A DNA stretch of 5,579 nt from CAYGFH01 sp964356315 (lineage in GTDB: Bacteria; Patescibacteriota; Microgenomatia; UBA10105; UBA927), in contig CAYHHA010000062.1 in the NCBI GenBank assembly GCA_964356315.1, forward strand, positions 1 to 5,579, given 5' to 3'. The stretch's first letter is position 1. Every line of letters begins with the position of its first letter. A program made the translations under genes and the position numbers. This document shows positions 1 to 5,579 of the stretch, piece after piece. Under the pieces are notes generated by a model. That model did not search any database, was not told the DNA's origin, and saw only the letters and a program-made list of their open reading frames with translations.

Positions 1-137
1 TTGTGCTATTGCTTCAATCTCTTCATTCCAAATTAGTAGCAAAAGAAAAGATTTTGATATTTCTTGGGGTACTATTTAATACGTTGTATATGATGAGTCC
101 GTGGGGATTATATCCTCTATTTGGAATATTCAAATAG
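1..137 (+). CDS. C-terminal end of an unidentified membrane protein (5' truncated by window edge)
   Basis: An open frame enters from the left edge (first whole codon at position 3) and ends at a TAG at 135-137, giving 44 visible residues. A lysine-rich stretch (KLVAKEK, residues 11-17 of the visible part) is followed by a hydrophobic segment (ILIFLGVLFNTLYMM) and the tail SPWGLYPLFGIFK. This looks like the last membrane helix of an integral membrane protein with a short end. There are no internal stops, and the stop lies two bases before the stop of the converging downstream gene, which fits tight packing of real genes. Given the neighbours it may be another polysaccharide-related membrane protein, such as a GT-C transferase, a polymerase/ligase or a flippase, but the visible part has no diagnostic motif and I cannot assign a function. 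That it is a genuine gene end is likely but not certain, because only 135 bases are visible. Confidence 0.6.
   Translation, partial: VLLLQSLHSKLVAKEKILIFLGVLFNTLYMMSPWGLYPLFGIFK
117..137. repeat. 7-bp inverted repeat at the convergent gene junction (possible weak bidirectional terminator)
   Basis: CTATTTG (117-123) and CAAATAG (131-137) are perfect inverted arms around a 7-base spacer, GAATATT. The right arm ends exactly on the TAG stop of the plus-strand gene, and the repeat lies just beyond the stop of the minus-strand gene (140-142). A hairpin between convergent genes could help end transcription from both sides. The stem is AT-rich and no strong U-tract follows it on either strand, so an intrinsic terminator is unproven and chance is possible. 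Confidence 0.4.
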
Positions 138-139
138 CA

Positions 140-1465
140 TTACAATTTATACGGCAAAGGTTTTTTGAGTTTATACATGTGGTAATAGTACATGTATGAC
201 TTTGGGTCGCCGTCGGCGTAGTTATAGTATCGACTTGCTTCTGCTTCCTGCATAGCAAATATAAAATTCTTTTTGAAATCCTGTTTGTCATCGCTTCCCG
301 TAAACTGGTAGTAGTTGGCTACTGCAAAGTATCCCCAGAACAACACAAGTGCGAATCGCAGTACTATAAATTTCTTCATCCAAAGTGAATGGCTCAACCA
401 TGCAAGAATCATTATTGCCACATATAGAGTCGACGAGAAATAATAATCCGTCAGTTCTCCTTTATATGTGGAAAACACAAACCACGGGACTATAATCCAT
501 AGCGCAATAAGGTAACAAAGCATAATCTTGTTTCTCGTGATATTTTTCCACAAATATAGAAGATAAAATACTGGTATGTAGAAAAAAATACCATATCGAA
601 GTTGTTTGTATGGTATTTCGAGAATTGATTGGAATTTTATAAACGCATCAAAAGCCAATTGTAATACTCGGCGTGCATGGAATCCGTGATAGTACGTATT
701 GAAATATCCGGAGTAGTTACTAATACTTTTCGTATGCGCCTCTTGTGTGTAATACACAATCTGCGGGACAAAAAATAGGAAAAATATCACAAGTGATACT
801 CCATAGTACTTCAGATGCTCTTTATCCCATTTCAAAAAGGGGAACGTGCACAGCACAATCATTGGATAAAAAATCGCCGTAAAGTGGATATGGAAAAACA
901 ATCCCATGACAATAGCAAGGTAGATACTGTATTTCGGATGGTCAGTGAGCAGTTTATATAGATTGTATAAAATGAGCAGTGAAAAAGCGGGGAGGAAATT
1001 CACCGGCCACTGTGACCGTTCCGCTCCAGTGATATAAGCGGAAAATGTATAGATAGCGGATGCCCATACACCGACCCATGGAGAAAAAAGTTTTTTTGTG
1101 ACTGTAAAAACTACGCCGAAACTGAGCAGGGAAGTGACTGCGGCAAGAATAGGCGCAGCAATCGGATGCATATCCGTCAGTTTATATACGAAAGCAACAA
1201 GATAATAGTAGAGAGGGCCAATATACATGCCACTGTTTTGTTTGGCTACCATACCTACCAGTGGATATTTATGTGCAATCAGGATTTTTGCCGCTGCCCA
1301 CGCATTATCCACCTGATCCCAATTAAAAGATGCCCACTTTTCGAGGTTATAGAAACGGAAAAACAGATGTGCCAGAAATATCAGCCCGAGAACTATCAGA
1401 TACGTATATGAAGAAGGTTTCTGTGTCACTGCTGTTTTTGCCTTGAATTTACTTTTTTCGGCCAT
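140..1465 (-). CDS. GT-C family membrane glycosyltransferase (GT39/PMT-like, DQ subfamily)
   Basis: This complete 441-residue polytopic protein has a short basic N-terminus (MAEKSKFKAK) and a first membrane helix at about 21-38. A large first outer loop follows, with the acidic motif FNWDQVDNAW (D50, D53), then KYPLVG (66-71) and GPLYYYL (83-89). About nine more hydrophobic segments run to residue 386. Further family-like signatures are SQWPVNFLP (151-159) and FHIHF (191-195). A soluble tail of about 55 residues (387-441) ends in a tyrosine-rich YMYYYHMYKL region. GT-C enzymes of the PMT/ArnT type transfer a sugar from a polyprenyl-phosphate carrier to a lipid, glycan or protein on the outer face of the membrane, with an acidic residue in the first loop central to catalysis. 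Here the usual D-E pair reads D-Q with a second D three residues on. The start is the ATG at 1465; only a weak ACGAG-like sequence precedes it. The gene stands alone on this strand, divergent from the GT2 operon. Donor and acceptor are unknown. Confidence 0.85.
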   Translation of the reverse strand: MAEKSKFKAKTAVTQKPSSYTYLIVLGLIFLAHLFFRFYNLEKWASFNWDQVDNAWAAAKILIAHKYPLVGMVAKQNSGMYIGPLYYYLVAFVYKLTDMHPIAAPILAAVTSLLSFGVVFTVTKKLFSPWVGVWASAIYTFSAYITGAERSQWPVNFLPAFSLLILYNLYKLLTDHPKYSIYLAIVMGLFFHIHFTAIFYPMIVLCTFPFLKWDKEHLKYYGVSLVIFFLFFVPQIVYYTQEAHTKSISNYSGYFNTYYHGFHARRVLQLAFDAFIKFQSILEIPYKQLRYGIFFYIPVFYLLYLWKNITRNKIMLCYLIALWIIVPWFVFSTYKGELTDYYFSSTLYVAIMILAWLSHSLWMKKFIVLRFALVLFWGYFAVANYYQFTGSDDKQDFKKNFIFAMQEAEASRYYNYADGDPKSYMYYYHMYKLKKPLPYKL

Positions 1466-1514
1466 ACTCGTATTTTACTTTATTTTTTACATACAAGCAT
1501 GAGATAATAGGCAT
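1466..1514. promoter_or_regulatory. Divergent intergenic region with a candidate extended -10 for the plus-strand operon
   Basis: These 49 AT-rich bases separate the start codons of the minus-strand GT-C gene and the plus-strand GT2 gene, so both promoters should lie here or inside the flanking coding sequence. On the plus strand TGA-GATAAT (1500-1508) matches an extended -10 (TGn plus 5 of 6 bases of TATAAT). A start point about 7 bases on would fall at or next to the ATG at 1515. A poor -35 match, TTTATT at 1479-1484, lies 18 bases upstream. On the minus strand TAAAAT (1477 down to 1472) could be a -10, but I see no good -35 for it. No clear operator is visible. Assignment is by consensus matching only. 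Confidence 0.4.
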
Positions 1515-2438
1515 ATGATGAAAAAGGAGTCAAAATTCACGGTCTCCATAGTTATCCCAAATTGGAACGGTGTCTATCTCATGGAAAAGCATTTGCAGAA
1601 AGTGATCGACAATGCACCAGGCGCTGAAATCGTAGTGGCCGATGACATGTCCTCTGACGGATCTGTGGAATATCTTCGAAAGAATTTCCCTAAGGTCAAG
1701 GTAGTTGAGAGATCCAAAAGAGAAGGCTTTGCTGCAAATGTAAACGCAGGAGTCGCTAGGGCAACAGGGGATATCGTTATACTTTTAAACACCGATGTCG
1801 AACCTGAAAAAGATTTTTTAAAACCGCTTCTCACTCACTTTGAAAATCAGAACATATTTGCGGTGGGTTGTTTAGAAAAAAGCCCTGAAGCTTCGGGCGT
1901 GGTCCTTCGTGGACGGGGGCTAGCTCGATGGATCAAGGGATTTTATGTACACAGCAAGGGTGAGGTAGATGGTACGACAACAGCATGGGTGTCAGGCGGA
2001 AGCGGAGCATTTCGAAGGTCTATGTGGAACATATTGGATGGTATGGATGTGCTCTATAATCCGTTTTACTGGGAGGATATCGATTTATCTTACCGAGCCC
2101 GTAAAGTCGGATGGGAGATCGTTTTTGAACCCAAGAGTGTCGTGAATCACTATCATGAGGAAGGTAAAATCAAACGCGAATTTACCCCTGTCGATGTAAA
2201 ACGTATAGTGTATCGTAACCAGTTTATATTTATCTGGAAAAATGCATCAGATCTTTCTATTGTTCTATCTCATATATTCTGGACACCTATCAGATTAATT
2301 CAGACAGTTATATCCGGTGATACATTGATGCTTCAAGGATACCTACATGCTATGTTGCGACTTCCAAAAATTCTGCTCGCTCGCATCAATCAAAAAAAGC
2401 ATTGGAAACGAAATGATTCTGACTTGGCTGTGTTATAG
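1515..2438 (+). CDS. GT2 family glycosyltransferase (WbbL/rhamnosyltransferase-like)
   Basis: This 307-residue protein has a GT-A fold GT2 domain at about 8-215. The nucleotide-sugar binding start reads VIPNWNG (13-19), followed by VADDMSSDGS (41-50) with D43/D44. Next come GFAANVNAGVARATGD (71-86) and the metal-binding DXD-equivalent LLNTDVEP (90-97, D94). The acceptor-side GGSGAFRR (161-168) follows, then the catalytic-base region YWEDIDLSYR (185-194, E187/D188/D190) and VNHYHEEGK (210-218). The C-terminal part (about 235-290) has RNQFIFIWKN and hydrophobic or amphipathic segments that probably hold it at the inner membrane face. All expected motifs are present and the length is normal for the family. 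Enzymes of this type add one sugar, often rhamnose, to a lipid-linked glycan; the actual sugar cannot be read here. Two ATGs stand in tandem (1515 and 1518). AGG at 1509-1511 is at best a weak ribosome site and fits 1518 slightly better. It is the first gene of a likely three-gene operon. Confidence 0.9.
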   Translation: MMKKESKFTVSIVIPNWNGVYLMEKHLQKVIDNAPGAEIVVADDMSSDGSVEYLRKNFPKVKVVERSKREGFAANVNAGVARATGDIVILLNTDVEPEKDFLKPLLTHFENQNIFAVGCLEKSPEASGVVLRGRGLARWIKGFYVHSKGEVDGTTTAWVSGGSGAFRRSMWNILDGMDVLYNPFYWEDIDLSYRARKVGWEIVFEPKSVVNHYHEEGKIKREFTPVDVKRIVYRNQFIFIWKNASDLSIVLSHIFWTPIRLIQTVISGDTLMLQGYLHAMLRLPKILLARINQKKHWKRNDSDLAVL

Positions 2439-2446
2439 CATTTATC

Positions 2447-3907
2447 ATGTCAAAACGAGTTTTTATTCTTCTATTGTTTTCCATCACACTTTTTGGAACG
2501 ATCCTACGATTTTGGAATTATAGTGAGCGATTTGGTTTAGCGTATGACCAAGCGCACGATGCAGTGGTTGCAAGGCAAGCGGTAGTGTCGCATCAATTGC
2601 CTCTCTTGGGCCCATTTTCCTCGGCAGGACCATTTCAGACATCCGGAACGTGGTACTGGATTATCATGTTCGGAAGTATATTCAATTTTTCATCAATTAT
2701 TTCTCCGTGGTTCTTTCTGACAACTTTATATGTACTGTTGATTATTGGCATGGGAAAATTAGGCGAATCGATAGAGGGTAGAAATTTTGGTTTGCTCACT
2801 GCATTTTTTACCGCTATATCAACAGCCCAAGTGGCGCAGTCGAGCAATCTCACCAACCAAACGCCCATTGCTATAGCGTCTTTCCTGCTCGTTGTTTCAG
2901 CAATATGGCATGTTAGGAAGAAACGGCCCCTTTCAGCGTTCTTTGTTGGGTTTTTTACCGCGCTTGCCGCATCTATTCACTTGCAAGGAGTTGCCCTCGG
3001 GATTGTGCTAGTGGTTACACTGATTGTTGCAAGAAAGATGAGTATAAGAATTGCCTTGGCAACATTTTCCGGTATGGTGCTACCTATTCTGCCAATACTT
3101 ATCTATGACATGAATCATCAGTTTGTAAATGTTCGCAATATGATTCGATACTACATGATTGATCAAAAGAATATTTCCATGGACGTACTTGGGAGACGTT
3201 GGCTTACCTATGTGTCTATTTTTTGGCCAAAAGAATGGGCGCATATTATTGGCGGATCGTATGTAAACGTCATTCTCATCTGGTTTATTGGTGCTTACGT
3301 TTTGGTAAAAGAGTATATGAAAAAATCCTTGAAAAAAGAATGGATGATTCTCCTTGCCGGGCTCGGAGGAATGATCATATTAGTTCGCTACACGCGAACT
3401 CCACTATTTTCGAGTTTTATTGTGTTCACGCATCCTTTTGTGCTCCTTCTTACATCATGGATAGTATATAAAATTATGATCATGCGAAAATTTATCGGAA
3501 TAGCGCTACTTTTGGGTATCGTTATATTGACCATACGGTCAACCGTACAAGAGTTGAAGCCAACGATAAACACGACTGCGTTATATTCTAAAAATGTAAG
3601 AAGCGAGCTTAAAAAGTTATATCCGAATGAATTATTTTCACTGTACGATTGGAACTATGAAACATCTGGATTATCTGTGCCTGTTGTGTTATATCTAGAT
3701 GAACAAATGTTGTCCTCTCCATTGGGGAGAAAAATAGGCATCAGTTCACAGAAAAATCCTATGATATTGTCATATCCTGCTATTGCAACGGCTTCTTTCC
3801 AGCTTTTTGATTTGACATCATCGTCTAGTGCGGATTTAGCAAGCGACAAATGGATCCGGGTGGACCCAGATGCAATTTATAAAGCAACTGAGCTTTGGAA
3901 TGATTGA
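2447..3907 (+). CDS. GT-C family membrane glycosyltransferase (GT39/PMT-like, DQ subfamily, divergent)
   Basis: This complete 486-residue polytopic protein starts directly in a membrane helix (about 4-22). An outer loop follows with YDQAHDA (33-39; D34, D38), QLPLLGP (50-56) and SGTWYWI (66-72). Roughly ten further hydrophobic segments reach about residue 364, and a soluble tail of about 120 residues (366-486) closes the protein. SNLTNQTP (133-140), SIHLQG (176-181) and LIYDMNHQF (218-226) match the positions of SQWPVNFLP and FHIHF in the minus-strand GT-C gene and a D-x-x-H-x-F motif I recall from this subfamily. The expected role is sugar transfer from a polyprenyl-phosphate carrier on the outer membrane face. 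It differs from the minus-strand protein in having SGTWYWI where that one has GPLYYYL, so specificity may differ. It begins 8 bases after the GT2 stop with no Shine-Dalgarno sequence visible, suggesting translational coupling or leader-independent initiation. It ends in TGA. Substrates are unknown. Confidence 0.85.
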   Translation: MSKRVFILLLFSITLFGTILRFWNYSERFGLAYDQAHDAVVARQAVVSHQLPLLGPFSSAGPFQTSGTWYWIIMFGSIFNFSSIISPWFFLTTLYVLLIIGMGKLGESIEGRNFGLLTAFFTAISTAQVAQSSNLTNQTPIAIASFLLVVSAIWHVRKKRPLSAFFVGFFTALAASIHLQGVALGIVLVVTLIVARKMSIRIALATFSGMVLPILPILIYDMNHQFVNVRNMIRYYMIDQKNISMDVLGRRWLTYVSIFWPKEWAHIIGGSYVNVILIWFIGAYVLVKEYMKKSLKKEWMILLAGLGGMIILVRYTRTPLFSSFIVFTHPFVLLLTSWIVYKIMIMRKFIGIALLLGIVILTIRSTVQELKPTINTTALYSKNVRSELKKLYPNELFSLYDWNYETSGLSVPVVLYLDEQMLSSPLGRKIGISSQKNPMILSYPAIATASFQLFDLTSSSSADLASDKWIRVDPDAIYKATELWND

Positions 3908-3912
3908 GAGAT

Positions 3913-5579
3913 ATGAACAGGCAAATTAAATACTCATTCATGCGGTTTATAAACTCGCATGCAATCCTTTTGTGTATCCTTGTCGTCGGCATTTTTTTCC
4001 GCATGTATCATTTTAATCAAAATCCACCGTCCATGAATTGGGATGAAGTATCCATCGGATATAATGCCTATTCGATCCTAAAAACCGGTAAGGATGAATT
4101 TGGAACTACAATGCCTGTGTACTTCAGATCTCTAGATGACTATAAAATGCCGGTGTATATCTATATGACTGTGGCATCCATAAAACTATTTGGATACAAC
4201 GATACATCTATCAGACTGCCTTCGTTATTGTTTGGCATATTCACTATTTACCTCATATATCTTCTGTCCATCGAATTATTCAAACGTAAAGAGACGGCTC
4301 TTGTTGCCGCATTTGTTACAGCGATCACACCGTGGAATATTATGTTTTCCCGTATGGCATCAGAAGCAAATGTAGCTATGGCACTCACAATACTTGCAAT
4401 GATTCTGTTTCTACGGGGGATCGCAAAGAATTCTAAACTATTATCTATGTCAGTGGTCGTGTTTGGTATCGCGTCCTACACGTATCTTAGCTTCCGTGCA
4501 GTTGCACCGCTTATAGGATTTTCACTGTGTATTTTTTATATAAAAGACATCATCAGTTCCAAAAAGAATCTGATGTATATTTTGATTCCTGGCATACTAG
4601 TCGGTGGATTTCTGATACGCGATCTTATGTCTCCGACTGCTGCAATCAGATTTTCGGGAACAAATTTTCTGTCCCATTCCAGTGAGCTATTGGACATTAA
4701 TGAAAAAGAGATGGCCTACGATGGCACGCTTGGGATTAATATCCCACGTCGTATCATTCATGATTCACCAATCTTTTCTGGCTTTCAAATTATATCGCGG
4801 GCGTATCTCTCTCATTTTTCCGCAGATTTTCTACTTTTTGGTATAGGACATAAACAGGAAAGTTCAATATTTAGTGGTCTTATGTATTTATGGATGCTCC
4901 CATGCGTATTTATAGGACTCTTTATATTGTTCAAAACTCAGGGAAAAACAACGATCGCTGTGGTGTTATTGTGGGTGCTTGTCCCACCTCTCCCTGCTTC
5001 CGTGACATGGGATGCTCCTCATGCCATAAGGACGATCGGACTGTCCATCGGGCTTACTTTTCTTGTTGCGTTGGGTTTATCGTCTATTTTAGAGTATGCC
5101 AACAGACAATCAGGAATTATTTTTAAATATGCGTTAAATTTACTAATTGTTTTTGCTATTTTTGGAGAGGGGTTTATCTTCTTTCATCAGTACATGGTGC
5201 ATATACCTGTAGAGCGGTCTTTCTTATGGCAATACTCATATAAAGAAATGTCTTCATATATAGAATCAGTCAAAGGATCTTACGATAAAATTATAGTTTC
5301 CACCAAGCTACAATGGCCGTATGCGTTTATGCTTTACTATACCAAATATGACCCAGCAACATATTTGGCTCAGGGCGGGACAAAGTCCGGCAGTTGGAGC
5401 GCGGAGGAAAACCGCTATGACAAATTTGAATTTAGGCGTATTGATCAACAAAAAGATTTTGCTACCCCGAATACTCTGATGATCGGCGATCCCGATGATT
5501 TTTCACAGCGTAAGGATTTTATCAGGTCATTCCACTATTTGGATGGCAAAACGTCTATCGTGGTCTTTGAATCACCGAG
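3913..5579 (+). CDS. GT-C family membrane glycosyltransferase (GT39/PMT-like, WDE type), 3' truncated by window edge
   Basis: One frame stays open from the ATG at 3913 to the window end, giving 555 residues with no stop. After a first helix (about 17-32) comes the outer loop with NWDEVSIGYNAYSILKTG (42-59), which holds the canonical acidic pair D44/E45, then GKDEFG (59-64) and DDYKMP (75-80). Helices continue to about residue 425, with SRMASEAN (146-153) and DAPHAIRTIG (367-376) between them. A soluble outer domain of at least 125 residues follows (about 430 on, including YDKIIVSTKLQWPYAFMLYY). The WDE motif and overall plan place it in the PMT/ArnT-like GT-C superfamily, which transfers sugars from polyprenyl-phosphate donors at the outer face. 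The start lies 5 bases after the previous stop. GAGAG at 3906-3910 overlaps that stop and ends only two bases before the ATG, an unusually short spacing; the next in-frame ATG (3940) has no better site. By recall of similar proteins the end is probably a few tens of residues past the edge. Substrate is unknown. Confidence 0.88.
   Translation, partial: MNRQIKYSFMRFINSHAILLCILVVGIFFRMYHFNQNPPSMNWDEVSIGYNAYSILKTGKDEFGTTMPVYFRSLDDYKMPVYIYMTVASIKLFGYNDTSIRLPSLLFGIFTIYLIYLLSIELFKRKETALVAAFVTAITPWNIMFSRMASEANVAMALTILAMILFLRGIAKNSKLLSMSVVVFGIASYTYLSFRAVAPLIGFSLCIFYIKDIISSKKNLMYILIPGILVGGFLIRDLMSPTAAIRFSGTNFLSHSSELLDINEKEMAYDGTLGINIPRRIIHDSPIFSGFQIISRAYLSHFSADFLLFGIGHKQESSIFSGLMYLWMLPCVFIGLFILFKTQGKTTIAVVLLWVLVPPLPASVTWDAPHAIRTIGLSIGLTFLVALGLSSILEYANRQSGIIFKYALNLLIVFAIFGEGFIFFHQYMVHIPVERSFLWQYSYKEMSSYIESVKGSYDKIIVSTKLQWPYAFMLYYTKYDPATYLAQGGTKSGSWSAEENRYDKFEFRRIDQQKDFATPNTLMIGDPDDFSQRKDFIRSFHYLDGKTSIVVFESP

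Noticed and set aside
161..166. Run of six T after the plus-strand gene at the left edge, considered as a rho-independent terminator tail
   Set aside because: No GC-rich stem stands directly before it; the nearest inverted repeat ends 23 bases upstream at 137, too far to act with this tract.
1166..1411. Plus-strand open frame of 81 codons
   Set aside because: It lies wholly inside the minus-strand GT-C gene, whose family motifs (GPLYYYL, WDQVDNAW) are encoded here; the plus-frame product has no recognisable motif and no ribosome site.
1574..1834. Minus-strand open frame of 86 codons
   Set aside because: It is antisense to the GT2 catalytic domain, whose motifs are fully conserved on the plus strand; the antisense product resembles nothing.
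1882..1898. GCCC-T-GAAGCTTC-GGGC hairpin-like sequence considered as a terminator
   Set aside because: It lies within the GT2 catalytic domain with no U-tract after it, and the reading frame continues intact.
2635..2868. Minus-strand open frame of 77 codons
   Set aside because: Antisense shadow of the second GT-C gene, with no motif or start signal.
3199..3849. Three small open frames (plus 3199-3471, minus 3388-3573 and 3655-3849)
   Set aside because: All are nested in the coding frame of the second GT-C gene and have arbitrary composition.
3905..3907. Possible recoding of TGA (as in some CPR lineages)
   Set aside because: The frame ends here with another family member starting 5 bases later, and no in-frame TGA occurs inside any of the well-supported genes, so TGA acts as a stop.
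4190..5126. Two plus-strand open frames of 61 and 78 codons (4190-4375 and 4890-5126)
   Set aside because: They are out-of-frame shadows of the long GT-C frame that runs from 3913 to the window end and contains WDE, DDYKMP and DAPHAIRTIG motifs in order.

Overview
The window is a bacterial cell-surface glycosylation locus. It holds one glycosyltransferase-2 (GT2) family enzyme and three multi-spanning GT-C (PMT/ArnT-like, GT39-type) glycosyltransferases, plus the last 44 codons of another membrane protein at the left edge. The genome is AT-leaning, genes are packed tightly, and TGA is used as a stop (end of the gene at 3907), so the standard bacterial code applies. The motif set of the GT-C proteins (DQ-type first loop followed by a GPLYYYL motif in one, NWDEVSIGYNAYSILKTGKDE in another) is one I associate with Candidate Phyla Radiation (Patescibacteria) genomes, especially Microgenomates-type lineages. 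Weak or absent Shine-Dalgarno sequences and very short gene spacing fit that. The lineage assignment is inference from recall and was not tested by a search.

Layout: (1) 1-137, plus strand, the C-terminal end of an unidentified membrane protein. (2) 140-1465, minus strand, a complete 441-residue GT-C transferase that converges on the first gene with only two bases between the stop codons; a 7-bp inverted repeat lies at the junction. (3) 1466-1514, a 49-bp AT-rich divergent intergenic region that must hold promoters for both directions. On the plus strand an extended -10-like element sits about 7 bases before the first ATG. (4) 1515-2438, a GT2 enzyme. (5) 2447-3907, a second GT-C protein of the same DQ subfamily as the minus-strand gene. 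(6) 3913-5579, a third, different GT-C protein of the WDE type, still open at the right edge. Genes 4 to 6 are separated by 8 and 5 bases and look like one transcription unit.

How they may work together: GT2 enzymes of this type act on the cytoplasmic side with nucleotide sugars. GT-C enzymes act on the outer face of the membrane with polyprenyl-phosphate-linked sugars. The cluster therefore plausibly builds and decorates a surface polysaccharide, glycolipid or glycoprotein. Donor, acceptor and linkage cannot be read from the sequence. I see no RNA genes, mobile elements, CRISPR arrays or broken genes, and no stretch over 300 bases lacks a gene. I do not see a convincing new biological system. 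The points most worth checking are the split between the two GT-C motif types, the possible leaderless start of the plus-strand operon and the convergent junction.
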